DNA from: Halorientalis sp. LT38
GTDB lineage: Archaea > Halobacteriota > Halobacteria > Halobacteriales > Haloarculaceae
Assembly (NCBI RefSeq): GCF_037031225.1
Contig: NZ_JAYEZN010000001.1
Span: 248,001 to 312,000, forward strand
DNA: 64,000 nt
Reading direction: 5' to 3'
In this document: positions 34,047-41,715 of the stretch, piece after piece
Layout: every line of letters starts with the position of its first letter
Position numbering within the stretch: position 1 is the first letter of the stretch
Position numbers and translations under genes: made by a program
Notes under the pieces: generated by a model
The model's database searches: none
The model's input: only the letters and a program-made list of their open reading frames with translations
Told to the model about the DNA's origin: nothing

Positions 34047-35276
34047 TCAGACCCTGACCTCCTCCTCGGTGACGCCGACTTCGCGGGCGAACTTCTCCAG
34101 CACGTCCATGGTGACCCGCTTTTTCTCGGCGCCGTAGTCCTTGACGCGGCGGGTGACCTCGCGGACCTCGTCCTCCGAGGGATCGAACCCGGCGTCGATC
34201 AGCCGCTCCCTGACGGAGTGCTGGCCGGTGTGTTTCCCGAGGACGAGTTCGCGCTCGGCGCCCACCATCTCCGGCGTCATGACCCCCGGCTCGAACGTGT
34301 CCGAGTTCTCGATGACGCCAGCGGCGTGGATGCCGCTCTCGTGTGAGAAGGCGTTCTCGCCGACGACCGGCTTGTTCGCCGGCACCGGGATCGACGACCG
34401 GTCCTCTACGAGCCGCGACAGCTCGGTGATCCGGGTCGTGTCGATCCGCGTGTCGACGTCGTACAGACTCTCGAGGGCCATCACGACCTCCTCGTAGGCC
34501 GCGTTGCCCGCCCGCTCGCCGATCCCGTTGACCGACACCTGCGACTGGCTCGCGCCAGCTTCGAAGCCCGACAGCGCGTTCGCTGCCGCCAGCCCGAAGT
34601 CGTCGTGTGTGTGGACGTCCACGCGCGCGTCGATCGCGTCGACGACGTTCCCGACCATGTCGTAGAACCGCCGCGGGGTCGCGACGCCGCAGGTGTCCGG
34701 AATGTTCACCCAGTCGGCGCCGGCCTCGTCGGCGGCCTGGACGACCTCGATCAGGAAGTCCTCGTCCGTTCGCGTGGCGTCCATCGGCGAGAACATGCAC
34801 TCGACGCCGGCCTCCGTCACGCGCTCGACGGACTCGACGGCGGCCGCCTTGGCCTCCGCGCGAGTGGCGTGCATGGAGTCTTCAAGCTGGACGTCGCTGG
34901 TGGACACGAACACGTGTACCAGGTCGACGCCGCTGTCGAGTGCAGCCTCGACGTCCTCGTCGACCACGCGCGCCAGCCCACAGACCTCGCTGTTCTGTGC
35001 GGACTCGGCGATGTCGCGAACGGCCTCGAACTCGGCGTCCGAGTTGACCGGGAACCCCGCCTCGATGACGTGGGTGCCCATGTCGTCCAGCACGGCCGCT
35101 ATCTCGCGTTTGTCTTCGTACGAGAACGACGTGCGTGGCGACTGTTCACCGTCGCGCAGCGTGGTGTCGAAAATGCGTGCTTCTGTTATCTCAGAAGTGG
35201 AATCCAGTGTGCCCTGGAAGAACTCGATCCGCCGGGGATCCCGACGTGCCCTCTGTATCGTTGGACATTGTAGCAC
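34047..35276 (-). CDS. leuA: 2-isopropylmalate synthase (LeuA/citramalate synthase family, no C-terminal regulatory domain)
   Basis: About 409 residues. Catalytic TIM barrel: FDTTLRDGEQSPRTSFSYEDK (residue about 37 on), HVFVSTSDVQLE, VHTHDDFGLAAANAL (metal His) and SVNGIGERAGNAAYEEVV. The family's allosteric LeuA dimer domain is missing or reduced, so leucine inhibition may differ from the bacterial form. It probably makes 2-isopropylmalate given its neighbours; citramalate synthase activity cannot be excluded. GTG 35276 fits the TATA box at 35298-35305; TTG 35285 is an alternative. It lies upstream of the ilv promoter on the same strand and is probably a separate unit. Confidence 0.9.
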   Translation of the reverse strand: MLQCPTIQRARRDPRRIEFFQGTLDSTSEITEARIFDTTLRDGEQSPRTSFSYEDKREIAAVLDDMGTHVIEAGFPVNSDAEFEAVRDIAESAQNSEVCGLARVVDEDVEAALDSGVDLVHVFVSTSDVQLEDSMHATRAEAKAAAVESVERVTEAGVECMFSPMDATRTDEDFLIEVVQAADEAGADWVNIPDTCGVATPRRFYDMVGNVVDAIDARVDVHTHDDFGLAAANALSGFEAGASQSQVSVNGIGERAGNAAYEEVVMALESLYDVDTRIDTTRITELSRLVEDRSSIPVPANKPVVGENAFSHESGIHAAGVIENSDTFEPGVMTPEMVGAERELVLGKHTGQHSVRERLIDAGFDPSEDEVREVTRRVKDYGAEKKRVTMDVLEKFAREVGVTEEEVRV

Positions 35277-35297
35277 TTGGTTCAAAGCCGCGTATCA

Positions 35298-35305
35298 TAT
35301 ATAAA
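35298..35305 (-). promoter_or_regulatory. TATA box of leuA
   Basis: TTTATATA on the minus strand; spacing of about 25 bases to GTG 35276 suggests a leaderless start. Confidence 0.6.
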
Positions 35306-35377
35306 CCTGTCCGTGTCCCGGCGATTTCCGCCCCCGTCTCGGGAGGATTTTTGAACGAAGCGGCAGAACTGACGGCC

Positions 35378-36067
35378 ATGTCCCCCGTCCCGCGCCCCCT
35401 CGTCCTCCTCCGGCGGTACGCGCTCGTGCTGGAACTGGCGGGGACGGCCACAGCCCTCCTCGCCCTCTGGAACTTCACAGCCCTCCTCGCCCTCTGGAAC
35501 TTCACAGCCCGCTCCAAGGACGCCCTGCTCGGGGCCGGCGTCGGGATCACCGCGGCCACGGTGTGGCCGTACGTCCGCCGCCGCTACGGGGTCAACCGAG
35601 GCTGGGGGAAACTACCCGTCGGCCTCGCCCTGGCCGGGCTCGGCGTGTTCACGTTCACCTTCGCGGACGGGGCCATCCTCCTGCAGCTCGCCTTCGTCCT
35701 CGTCGGCGGCTGGCTCGCCCTCGACGGCGCGTACGACCTGCGGTCGGGGGCCGGTCGGACCCGACGGGGCGAACCCGGGCCGATGGACCGGTTCGGCGAC
35801 GCTGCCATCGTCGGGCAGGCGCTCGAAGACGGTCCCCGCGCAGCCGCGGAACTCGAAGCCGAAGTGGACCTTCCACGCTCGCGCATCGACGAAGCGCTCG
35901 ACACGCTCCAGGAGGCGAACGTCGTCGAGAAACGCGGCGACCAGTACGAGGCGACGCACGAGGATCGACGTATCACCGACGCGCTCCGGGACGTCCCGGG
36001 CCGAACGAGAGAGCGCGTAGACGGCGTCCTCGGTCGTATCCGCCGACCCTTCCGGCTGTTCGGCTGA
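35378..36067 (+). CDS. Membrane protein with C-terminal winged-helix-like domain
   Basis: 229 residues from ATG 35378. Two or three transmembrane segments in residues 1-120 (LVLELAGTATALLALWNFTA; LPVGLALAGLGVFTF; ILLQLAFVLVGGWLALDGAY). Residues about 145-229 form a soluble helical domain (GDAAIVGQALEDGPRAAAELE, RSRIDEALDTLQEANVVEKRG) that looks like a winged helix, so it may be a membrane-anchored regulator. The first helix contains a tandem duplication of nine residues (ALLALWNFT twice). Function unknown; divergent from leuA. Confidence 0.75.
   Translation: MSPVPRPLVLLRRYALVLELAGTATALLALWNFTALLALWNFTARSKDALLGAGVGITAATVWPYVRRRYGVNRGWGKLPVGLALAGLGVFTFTFADGAILLQLAFVLVGGWLALDGAYDLRSGAGRTRRGEPGPMDRFGDAAIVGQALEDGPRAAAELEAEVDLPRSRIDEALDTLQEANVVEKRGDQYEATHEDRRITDALRDVPGRTRERVDGVLGRIRRPFRLFG
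35449..35510 (+). repeat. Perfect 27-base tandem duplication inside a coding region
   Basis: Units 35449-35475 and 35476-35502 are identical, with the first eight bases of a third copy (35503-35510). The unit is in frame and adds ALLALWNFT to the first membrane helix of the gene at 35378. Identity at every base, including third positions, indicates a recent event. Confidence 0.9.
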
Positions 36068-36122
36068 CGCGGGCGTGTCGACATGGCGAGGATTTTTGCC
36101 GACCGGGTGCGAGGGACCCGGT

Positions 36123-36413
36123 ATGAGCGATTTCGACCTCGACCTGCAGGCGGTCGAGGACCAGATGGACGACGAGGAGGGCGAGGGCCGGCGAATCGTG
36201 CTCGGCATCCTCGACGGGTCCACGGCCGACGAGGAGTGGGTCGCCGCCGTGGACGGGGGCGCGGTCCTCGCGCTCTCGGTGGAAGGCGACGTGAACGAAC
36301 TGGCCGCCGGCTTCGCCCGCCAGGTCACCGAACTGGGTGGCGAACTGATGCGCTTCCGGGACTTCCTGCTCGTGACGCCCCCCGGCGTCGTCATCGACAC
36401 CGAACGACTCTGA
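36123..36413 (+). CDS. Small conserved haloarchaeal protein, DUF5779-like
   Basis: 96 residues from ATG 36123, about 29 bases after GATTTTTG (leaderless-type promoter). SDFDLDLQAVEDQMDDEE, then RRIVLGILDGSTADEEWVAAVDGG and FLLVTPPGVVIDTERL. Mixed alpha/beta, soluble and acidic. I associate it (unverified) with the haloarchaeal DUF5779 family. No known role. Faces cspA tail to tail. Confidence 0.75.
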   Translation: MSDFDLDLQAVEDQMDDEEGEGRRIVLGILDGSTADEEWVAAVDGGAVLALSVEGDVNELAAGFARQVTELGGELMRFRDFLLVTPPGVVIDTERL

Positions 36414-36515
36414 ACCGGTTGCCGGCCGGCGCCTCTCTATGCGACGGAGCCACGACCTGCTATCTTCTCGACAGGGCTACCGCTCGGGAGTGAGTCGTCG
36501 ATAAAATATCTGGGT

Positions 36516-36548
36516 CCGTCCCGATCGCCGGAGGCGACCGAGGGACGG
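36516..36548 (-). terminator. Hairpin terminator after cspA
   Basis: CCGTCCC (36516-36522) pairs with GGGACGG (36542-36548); an inner TCGCC/GGCGA stem adds five pairs. It begins two bases after the cspA stop and on the minus strand is followed by ATATTTTAT. Confidence 0.65.
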
Positions 36549-36550
36549 TG

Positions 36551-36757
36551 TTACTTGCGGACGAGGTTCGTCGCGCGGGGGCCTTTGTCGGCCTGTTCGA
36601 TGTCGAACTCGACTTCCGTTCCCTCTTCGAGGTCCGGGCCGCCGACGTCCTCCATGTGGAAGAAGACGTCCTCGTCGTCGTCCACGTCGTCGTCGTCAGT
36701 CTCGATGAATCCGTAGCCGCCTGTGTCGTTGAAGAAATCAACCGTACCGTTTGCCAT
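36551..36757 (-). CDS. cspA: Cold-shock-domain RNA chaperone
   Basis: 68 residues. RNP-like motifs GGYGFIET and DVFFHMEDV, with the usual end GPRATNLV. The acidic insert DDDDVDDDEDV is typical of haloarchaeal Csp. Binds single-stranded nucleic acid. A hairpin terminator follows directly. ATG 36757; TTATCC about 30 bases upstream (36785-36790) is the probable TATA, with the IR CCCCC-GAGT-GGGGG (36771-36784) between it and the start. Confidence 0.95.
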   Translation of the reverse strand: MANGTVDFFNDTGGYGFIETDDDDVDDDEDVFFHMEDVGGPDLEEGTEVEFDIEQADKGPRATNLVRK

Positions 36758-36848
36758 TACACCCTACCTACCCCCGAGTGGGGGATAACCCTTCCGAGGG
36801 TCGAGGTACCACGACCCCCGGCCGGAGATCGGCGGCTCGTCGCTTCCC

Positions 36849-36865
36849 GTGTCAAAGTTTGACAC
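36849..36865. promoter_or_regulatory. 17-base palindrome between cspA and the zinc-ribbon gene
   Basis: GTGTCAAA-G-TTTGACAC, perfect eight-base arms, about 10-25 bases upstream of a TATTTAG box of the gene at 36914. It has the size and placement of an operator for a dimeric regulator; the regulator is unknown. Confidence 0.6.
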
Positions 36866-36913
36866 AGGGGGCAGGTATTTAGCAGCCGAGTGCCTCGTCC
36901 GAGAAGCATCGCC

Positions 36914-37183
36914 ATGAAACCGTGCCACAGCTGTCAGGCGGTCATCGACGAGTACGTCCTGGACAAACAACTCGAACCCCTGCGTGAGCTCACAGTCGAC
37001 GACTTCAACGTCTGTGCGGACTGTGCGACCGTGGTCGCGGACGCGTGCGTGGACTGCGGCGGCGCGGTCTACGTTCCCCGGAGCGAGTCGGGCACTCCGG
37101 ACCGGTGTCCGGCGTGTCGGTCGGACCACATCGAGCGGACCGGCCGGGACCCCGGCTGGCACGCCGGTCCGACGACGACCTGA
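36914..37183 (+). CDS. Small zinc-ribbon protein
   Basis: 89 residues from ATG 36914. Four CxxC motifs: PCHSCQ, NVCADC, ACVDCG and RCPACR. The pattern suggests two zinc sites. DEYVLDKQLEPLRELTVDDFN lies between the first two. No other domain. Could be a nucleic-acid-associated or protein-contact zinc protein; not assignable. Confidence 0.8.
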   Translation: MKPCHSCQAVIDEYVLDKQLEPLRELTVDDFNVCADCATVVADACVDCGGAVYVPRSESGTPDRCPACRSDHIERTGRDPGWHAGPTTT

Positions 37184-37298
37184 CCGGCGACGCGCGTCGC
37201 CGTGGCGCTGTCATCCGCCGACTCGCCGACGGACGATCCGTCGGCCGGGTCGAGACGGCCCGTGCGAACCTGTTCTGCGAGAACCGTCTCTTTCACCG

Positions 37299-38036
37299 TC
37301 AGCGAAGCGTCAACTGGTGCCCGTCGGGATCCTCGATCCGGACGCCGTCGTCCAGTTCCGTTATCGACCGTGCCCGGTCGGCCACCGCGTCGACGGCAGC
37401 CGCCGGATTCTCCGCCCCCAGTCCCACGTCCACGTGGACGCCGCCGCGGCCGTCCGCGAGGCCCAGCTGGGGCTCCCACAGCTCGAAGTCGAAGGGGCCG
37501 GCCGTCAGGCGAACGCGCTTGCGGTCGTCGCCCCGCCCCATGAGGTCCAGCCCGAGGTCGCGGTAGAACGATTCGGCCCGCTCGAGGTCGGCCACCTCGA
37601 ACACGACCTCGAAGATGCCGGTGATGCCGTCCGCCGGGACGTCGTCCATCTCGCGGTCGGCGGCTTCGCCGCCTCCGTTCCGAGACGCCTTCGGCGTCTC
37701 GCGTTGCCCGATCTCCACGCAGTTGCCCTCCACGTCGTAGAAGTACAGCGACTTCGCGTCGCCGAACTGGTGTTCGACGAGGTCGAAGGACTCCGAGAGC
37801 CGGTCCCACCAGCCGTCGTACGCGCTGGGCGGCGTCGAGAAGGCGTAGTGGGTGTGGACGCCGCCGCGCGGAACGGCAGTGGGGCGCCGGAGGAGCAGGT
37901 CGGTGTCCCCCGCCGCCAGCGCGACCTCCCCCTCGCTCTCCCGACGTACGTCGAGGTCGAGGAACGACTCGTAGAACGACTGCGCGCGGTCGAGGTACTT
38001 GGCTTCGAGCGCCAGCCACCGCAGGTCGGTGAGCAT
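37299..38036 (-). CDS. VOC-family (glyoxalase/dioxygenase-like) protein, two modules
   Basis: 245 residues. Two vicinal-oxygen-chelate repeats (about 5-110 and 135-245): YLDRAQSFYESFLDLDV...LYFYDVEGNCVEIGQ and LERAESFYRDLGLDL...RIEDPDGHQLTLR. The metal sites are partly preserved (THYAF, GNCVEI Glu). The family includes glyoxalases, ring-cleavage dioxygenases and antibiotic-binding proteins; the substrate is unclear. A TTAAGA element about 27 bases upstream of ATG 38036 supports the start. Confidence 0.88.
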   Translation of the reverse strand: MLTDLRWLALEAKYLDRAQSFYESFLDLDVRRESEGEVALAAGDTDLLLRRPTAVPRGGVHTHYAFSTPPSAYDGWWDRLSESFDLVEHQFGDAKSLYFYDVEGNCVEIGQRETPKASRNGGGEAADREMDDVPADGITGIFEVVFEVADLERAESFYRDLGLDLMGRGDDRKRVRLTAGPFDFELWEPQLGLADGRGGVHVDVGLGAENPAAAVDAVADRARSITELDDGVRIEDPDGHQLTLR

Positions 38037-38190
38037 ACGCCACCTTGGCTCCGTCCGGTCTTAACGGTGGGCGACGTCGCTGGACCGAGAGATCACGACT
38101 CGCCCGGGCGGTTAACACTGGTAGCCAACGGGCTGCGTTTCGTTGCCAGTTTACGGTTCTTTTTGGGCTCGGACCCCATAGGCCGTCCAC

Positions 38191-38871
38191 ATGCCGATGA
38201 AAGGCTCGGGGGCGGCCACGGAGTACCGGGAGATCGACCGTCGCGAACACGGCGTCGGCTGGCTCGCCTACCCGAACGAGCGGATGCAGCGTGCCAGTCA
38301 CGCCTTCGAGGTGGACGGCGACGTGTGGGTCGTCGATCCGGTCGACGTCGAGGGACTGGACGAGTTGCTCGCCGAGTTCGGCGAGGTCGCGGGCGTCCTG
38401 ACGCTGCTTGATCGACACAAACGCGACTCGGCGGCGATCGCGAATCGCCACGACGTGGCGGTCCACGTCCCAGACTGGATGGACGGCGTCGCCGAGGAAC
38501 TGGACGCACCGGTCGAGCGGATCCACGTCGAACTCGACGACACGGGGGTCGGCGTGCACAAACTCGTCGACAACCGGTTCTGGCAGGAAGCGGTCGTCTC
38601 GATCGAGGAGCAGGACACGCTGATCGTCCCCGAATCGGTCGGCACGGCGAGTTACTTCCTGTCGGCGACCGAAAAGCTGGGCGTCCACCCCATGCTGCGG
38701 CTGAAACCGCCGACGAAGCTCCGGCGGTTCTCCCCTGACCGCGTCCTCGTCGGCCACGGCGCCGGCGTCCACGAAGACGCGGCCGAACACCTCCACGAGG
38801 CCGTCTCCGGCTCCCGGTCGCGGACGCCGGCGCTGTACGCGAAGATCGGCAAGGAACTGGTCCTCGGGTGA
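38191..38871 (+). CDS. Metallo-beta-lactamase-fold-like protein with degenerate metal site
   Basis: 226 residues. The architecture follows the MBL fold: FEVDGDVWVVDPVDV, VAGVLTLLDRHKRDSAAIANRHDVAVHVP and VLVGHGAGVHEDAAEHLHEA at the end. The usual HxHxDH is replaced by DRHKRDS, leaving one His, so zinc catalysis is doubtful. It may be a non-enzymatic or altered-metal member. ATG 38191 or 38197. Ends one base from the PadR-like gene on the other strand. Confidence 0.7.
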   Translation: MPMKGSGAATEYREIDRREHGVGWLAYPNERMQRASHAFEVDGDVWVVDPVDVEGLDELLAEFGEVAGVLTLLDRHKRDSAAIANRHDVAVHVPDWMDGVAEELDAPVERIHVELDDTGVGVHKLVDNRFWQEAVVSIEEQDTLIVPESVGTASYFLSATEKLGVHPMLRLKPPTKLRRFSPDRVLVGHGAGVHEDAAEHLHEAVSGSRSRTPALYAKIGKELVLG

Positions 38872-38872
38872 G

Positions 38873-39166
38873 CTACGCGGTGGCGATCTCGACGTCGTCG
38901 AGATAGGTGTTCTCCCACTCGCGACGGTCGCTGATCGCCTCCGTGCCGGTGTCGGTCAGTTCGTAGGAGTTCGTCCGGCGGTCGATCTGTCCCTTGTCGA
39001 CGAACCCACGCTCGACCAGATCGTCGAGGTTCGGATAGAGTCGTCCGTGGTTGACCTCACCTTCGTAGTAGTCCTCGAGTTCCGCTTTGATGGCCAGTCC
39101 GTAGGCCTCGTCGAGGCCGGCCAGGACGTACAACACGTCGCGCTGGAACGCGGTCAGGTCGTGCAT
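38873..39166 (-). CDS. PadR-family transcriptional regulator
   Basis: 97 residues from ATG 39166. A winged HTH of the PadR type: FQRDVLYVLAGLDEAYGLAIKAELEDYY, then GRLYPNLDDLVERGFVDKGQIDRRTNSYELTDTG. Lacks the long C-terminal helix of bacterial PadR proteins. The ligand is unknown. Convergent with the MBL-like gene; a longer in-frame extension upstream is not supported by composition. Confidence 0.9.
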   Translation of the reverse strand: MHDLTAFQRDVLYVLAGLDEAYGLAIKAELEDYYEGEVNHGRLYPNLDDLVERGFVDKGQIDRRTNSYELTDTGTEAISDRREWENTYLDDVEIATA

Positions 39167-39322
39167 CGTCGGTAATCGTTCCGTTCTGACGGAGAAAAAC
39201 GTGTTGGCAGGGAGACACCATCTTCCAGTCGATTGGTAGCGGGTTCCCTGTCGCCCGCCCGCGCTCGCCCCGCTACCACGGTCCGGCGATGCAGTTAAAC
39301 CGCCGTATCCAGAACGTCCACC

Positions 39323-39733
39323 ATGGTCTACATTACGCGGGGGCTGGCCGAGACGTTGCTCAGGCTGGGCGAAGAGCGCGACCCGGATTCGGTCACCATC
39401 CGGCTCTCGGTGACCCGCGCCGGGGACCTCGACGGCGCCGACCTCCCGCCGGAGCTCCCCGTGTTCACGCACTTCTACATGCCGGAGGCGGGCGGATCGG
39501 TCCGCGCCGTGTTCGGCATAGACCTCGGGACGCCCGCCGGCCAGACCCAGGGGGTGTTCGTCTCGCACCCGGTCGGGGAACTGTCCATCTCGGAGCGCGA
39601 CGACCTCGCCGAGGTCGTCTTCGTCGGCGTGCCGCCGTGGGACGAGGCCTCCTTCGCTGCCTTCGACCGGAGTGGCGACCGGGAGGACCTGACCGTCGTC
39701 GACGCCGAACCGCCGGAGGAGACGGTCGCCTAG
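39323..39733 (+). CDS. Conserved hypothetical protein
   Basis: 136 residues, ATG 39323. Mixed alpha/beta: VYITRGLAETLLRLGEERDP, LSVTRAGDLDGADLPPELPVFTHFYMPEAGGSV, then DLAEVVFVGVPPWDE. Slightly reminiscent of an MBL-like or JAB-like fold, but no catalytic motif is seen. Proteins of this kind occur in haloarchaea without a known role. Its stop overlaps the CopG-like gene's stop by four bases (convergent). Confidence 0.7.
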   Translation: MVYITRGLAETLLRLGEERDPDSVTIRLSVTRAGDLDGADLPPELPVFTHFYMPEAGGSVRAVFGIDLGTPAGQTQGVFVSHPVGELSISERDDLAEVVFVGVPPWDEASFAAFDRSGDREDLTVVDAEPPEETVA

Positions 39734-39939
39734 TCCAGATAGCCCAGGTCCTGGAGCTGTTCGGTGATCTCCTGGAACTCCGATTCGGTGAGCTCCCCGC
39801 GTTTCTCGTGCTGGATGACGATGCTTCGGAGGAGGAATCGCACGAGGTCGCTCGTGCTCGAGAAGCTGGTGCCTTCGATGGTCTCCTCGACGCGCTCGGC
39901 GAGGTCCTGGGGGATCGAGACGGTGGTGTAGTCGGTCAT
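39730..39939 (-). CDS. CopG/RHH-family small DNA-binding protein
   Basis: 69 residues from ATG 39939. TTVSIPQDLAERVEETIEGTSFSSTSDLVRFLLRS is the ribbon-helix-helix pattern (beta strand TTVSIP plus two helices). A charged C-terminal helix follows (GELTESEFQEITEQLQDLG). Probably a dimeric transcription factor or antitoxin; no toxin adjacent. Confidence 0.85.
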   Translation of the reverse strand: MTDYTTVSIPQDLAERVEETIEGTSFSSTSDLVRFLLRSIVIQHEKRGELTESEFQEITEQLQDLGYLD

Positions 39940-40074
39940 ACACGCAGGCAGGGCCACCGGCCGGATAGGGGTTGTGTTGTCGACGGTCCGCCGGGGAGGC
40001 TCCCGCTGCACGGATGCGCCCCGACGAGCGCCGAGGGATAGGGTTTTCGGGGCTGGAATCGATAGTGGGGTACG

Positions 40075-40401
40075 ATGGGAGTTCGGCCACCACAACAGGA
40101 CGACGACGAACCGGATGCCATCGCATTCGGCATCGCGGCGCTGGACGCCCGGCTCTCCGAGACCGGGGTGTCGTTCCCGGCCGATAGAGACACCCTGGTC
40201 GCGGCGCTCGGCGACCGGAAGATCCCCTACAACGCGGCCGGCAACGAGGTCGCCATCGGCGAGGTGATCGACCGCGCCGGCCGGGAGACCTTCGAGTCCG
40301 AACAGGAACTGCTCAACGTCCTCCACCCCGTGTTCGAGGACATGCGCGAGTCCGCCTCCTCGAGCGTCATCATGCAACTGCGCGCGCTGGTCCCCTTCTA
40401 G
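40075..40401 (+). CDS. Small haloarchaeal protein, DUF5789-like
   Basis: 108 residues, ATG 40075. AIAFGIAALDARLSETGVSFPADRDTLVAALGDRKIPYNAAG and LLNVLHPVFEDMRES. I associate this pattern (unverified) with the haloarchaeal DUF5789 family, which is all-helical and of unknown function. Thirteen bases beyond it ends the AglJ-like gene on the other strand. Confidence 0.75.
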   Translation: MGVRPPQQDDDEPDAIAFGIAALDARLSETGVSFPADRDTLVAALGDRKIPYNAAGNEVAIGEVIDRAGRETFESEQELLNVLHPVFEDMRESASSSVIMQLRALVPF

Positions 40402-40414
40402 CTCGACGCCCGTT

Positions 40415-41446
40415 CTATCGATCGCCGGTCGAGGCCACTTCGTCCGGTTCGGCGTCGGCCTCCGTCTCGACGGCGGAGGGGCGCTCCGACACCGGTTCGG
40501 CGCCGGCGCCCGAGTCGTCTCCGCCCAGCTGTTCGGCCAGATCCTCCAGTCGGCGGGTCTGTTCGCGGTTCAGCGTGACGATCATGTCCGAGAGGACGCC
40601 GAAGATCAGTAGCTGAATGCCGACGATGATCGTGAACACGCTCACGATGGCGATGACCTCGTGGGAGGTCCGGGGCGGGACGAACCAGTCGTAGGCGACG
40701 TAGGCCCCGAGGACGACGCCGACGAGCGAACTGAGCGTGCCGACGCTCCCGAAGTAAAAGAGCGGGTTGTTGGTCTTGGCCATCCGGTAGAGCGTGAGGA
40801 TGATCGTCGCGCCGTCGCGGAACGGGTGGAGGTTCGTCTCCGAGTCGTCGGGACGTGCCTCGTAGCGGATCGGGACGACCTCGGTCCGGACGCCGTGTTT
40901 GACGCACTCGACGGCCATCTCCGTCTCGATGCCGAAGCCCGAGGCGGTGAGCGAGAGGCGTTCGGCCGACTCGAGTGTAAACGCGCGATACCCGCTCAGG
41001 ATGTCCGCCAGGTCGCGGCCGTGGATCCAGCGGAACGCGCGGTTGATGACGCGGTTGCCGGTCTGGTTGAGCCGCGACATCGCCCCCGCTTCCATGTCGG
41101 CGAAGCGGTCGCCGATGACGTGTTCGGCGCGCCCCTCGAACAGCGGTTCGAGCATCGCGTCGGCGTCCTCCGCCCTGTAGGTGTCGTCGCCGTCGAGCAT
41201 CAGGACGTAGGGGGCCTCGACGTGCCGGAGGGCTTCTCGGACGGCCTGGCCCTTCCCCGATCCGGACTGCCGGATCACGCGAGCGCCGTGCTCGCGGGCG
41301 ATGTCGCGGGTCCCGTCGGTGGAGTCGCCGTCGACGACCAGCAGGTTCTCGAACCCGTGCTCGGAGAACGACTCGAGCACCGTGGCGATGGTCTCTGCCT
41401 CGTTCAGCGTCGGCACGAGTACACAGACCTCCGAGCGATCGGGCAT
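40415..41446 (-). CDS. aglJ: Glycosyltransferase family 2, AglJ-type (first sugar of N-glycan)
   Basis: 343 residues. GT-A fold: VCVLVPTLNEAETI, VVDGDSTDGTRDI, MLDGDDTYRAEDADAM (metal-binding Asp pattern), VIGDRFADMEAGAMSRLN, ILSGYRAF and ETEMAVECVKHG. Two membrane helices near the C terminus (SSLVGVVLGAYVAY, VIAIVSVFTIIVGIQLLIF), then an acidic tail. This matches haloarchaeal AglJ, which adds the first sugar to dolichyl phosphate in S-layer protein N-glycosylation. Located at the edge of a glycan gene island. Confident as GT2; AglJ orthology is likely. Confidence 0.85.
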   Translation of the reverse strand: MPDRSEVCVLVPTLNEAETIATVLESFSEHGFENLLVVDGDSTDGTRDIAREHGARVIRQSGSGKGQAVREALRHVEAPYVLMLDGDDTYRAEDADAMLEPLFEGRAEHVIGDRFADMEAGAMSRLNQTGNRVINRAFRWIHGRDLADILSGYRAFTLESAERLSLTASGFGIETEMAVECVKHGVRTEVVPIRYEARPDDSETNLHPFRDGATIILTLYRMAKTNNPLFYFGSVGTLSSLVGVVLGAYVAYDWFVPPRTSHEVIAIVSVFTIIVGIQLLIFGVLSDMIVTLNREQTRRLEDLAEQLGGDDSGAGAEPVSERPSAVETEADAEPDEVASTGDR

Positions 41447-41512
41447 CGTCGCCCACTCCTCACGGCGAGCGCAAAAAGGTACGGTTCCCGACGCGGACCC
41501 GTCCCCCGACGG

Positions 41513-41626
41513 TCAGTCCTCGTCGCGTTTCTCGCTCATGTGCTCCCACATCTCGGTACACCCGCACCCGTCGGTCACGTCCTGTAGATGCTCGTCCGCG
41601 TCGTCCGGCGTCCGGTTGTCCGACAT
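41513..41626 (-). CDS. 37-residue Cys-containing acidic microprotein
   Basis: ATG 41626 to TGA 41513. SDNRTPDDADEHLQDV, then DGCGCTEMWEHMSEKRDED. The CGC plus His/Glu suggests a metal or redox site. A 21-base palindrome sits just ahead of its ATG. It is divergent from the TrmB-family gene. Size and acidic composition fit a haloarchaeal small protein; function unknown. Confidence 0.65.
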   Translation of the reverse strand: MSDNRTPDDADEHLQDVTDGCGCTEMWEHMSEKRDED

Positions 41627-41627
41627 G

Positions 41628-41648
41628 GTTACTCAGACTCTGAGTAAC
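41628..41648. promoter_or_regulatory. Perfect 21-base palindrome matching the TrmB motif
   Basis: Arms GTTACTCAGA and TCTGAGTAAC around a single C. It contains TACT-N8-GAGTA, the motif described for TrmB of Halobacterium. It lies 2-22 bases ahead of the microprotein ATG and in the divergent region of a TrmB-family gene. Confidence 0.75.
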
Positions 41649-41715
41649 TCTATACGCAAGCAGCATTAAATACCTTTCGGCGGGTTTACAAGGCCGGCCG
41701 GCCAATTCGGCCGAC

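Noticed and set aside
29218-34137. Very long open frames on the plus strand opposite leuC-ilvC-ilvB
   Set aside because: They mirror GC-rich coding strands in which reverse frames rarely meet stops; composition is basic and Arg/Val/Gly-rich, unlike haloarchaeal proteins, and no domains appear.
35191-35268. 25-codon ORF (starting MSNDTEG) within the leuA 5' region as a second leader peptide
   Set aside because: It is not rich in branched-chain residues, overlaps leuA coding sequence, and the TATA spacing fits GTG 35276 of leuA instead.
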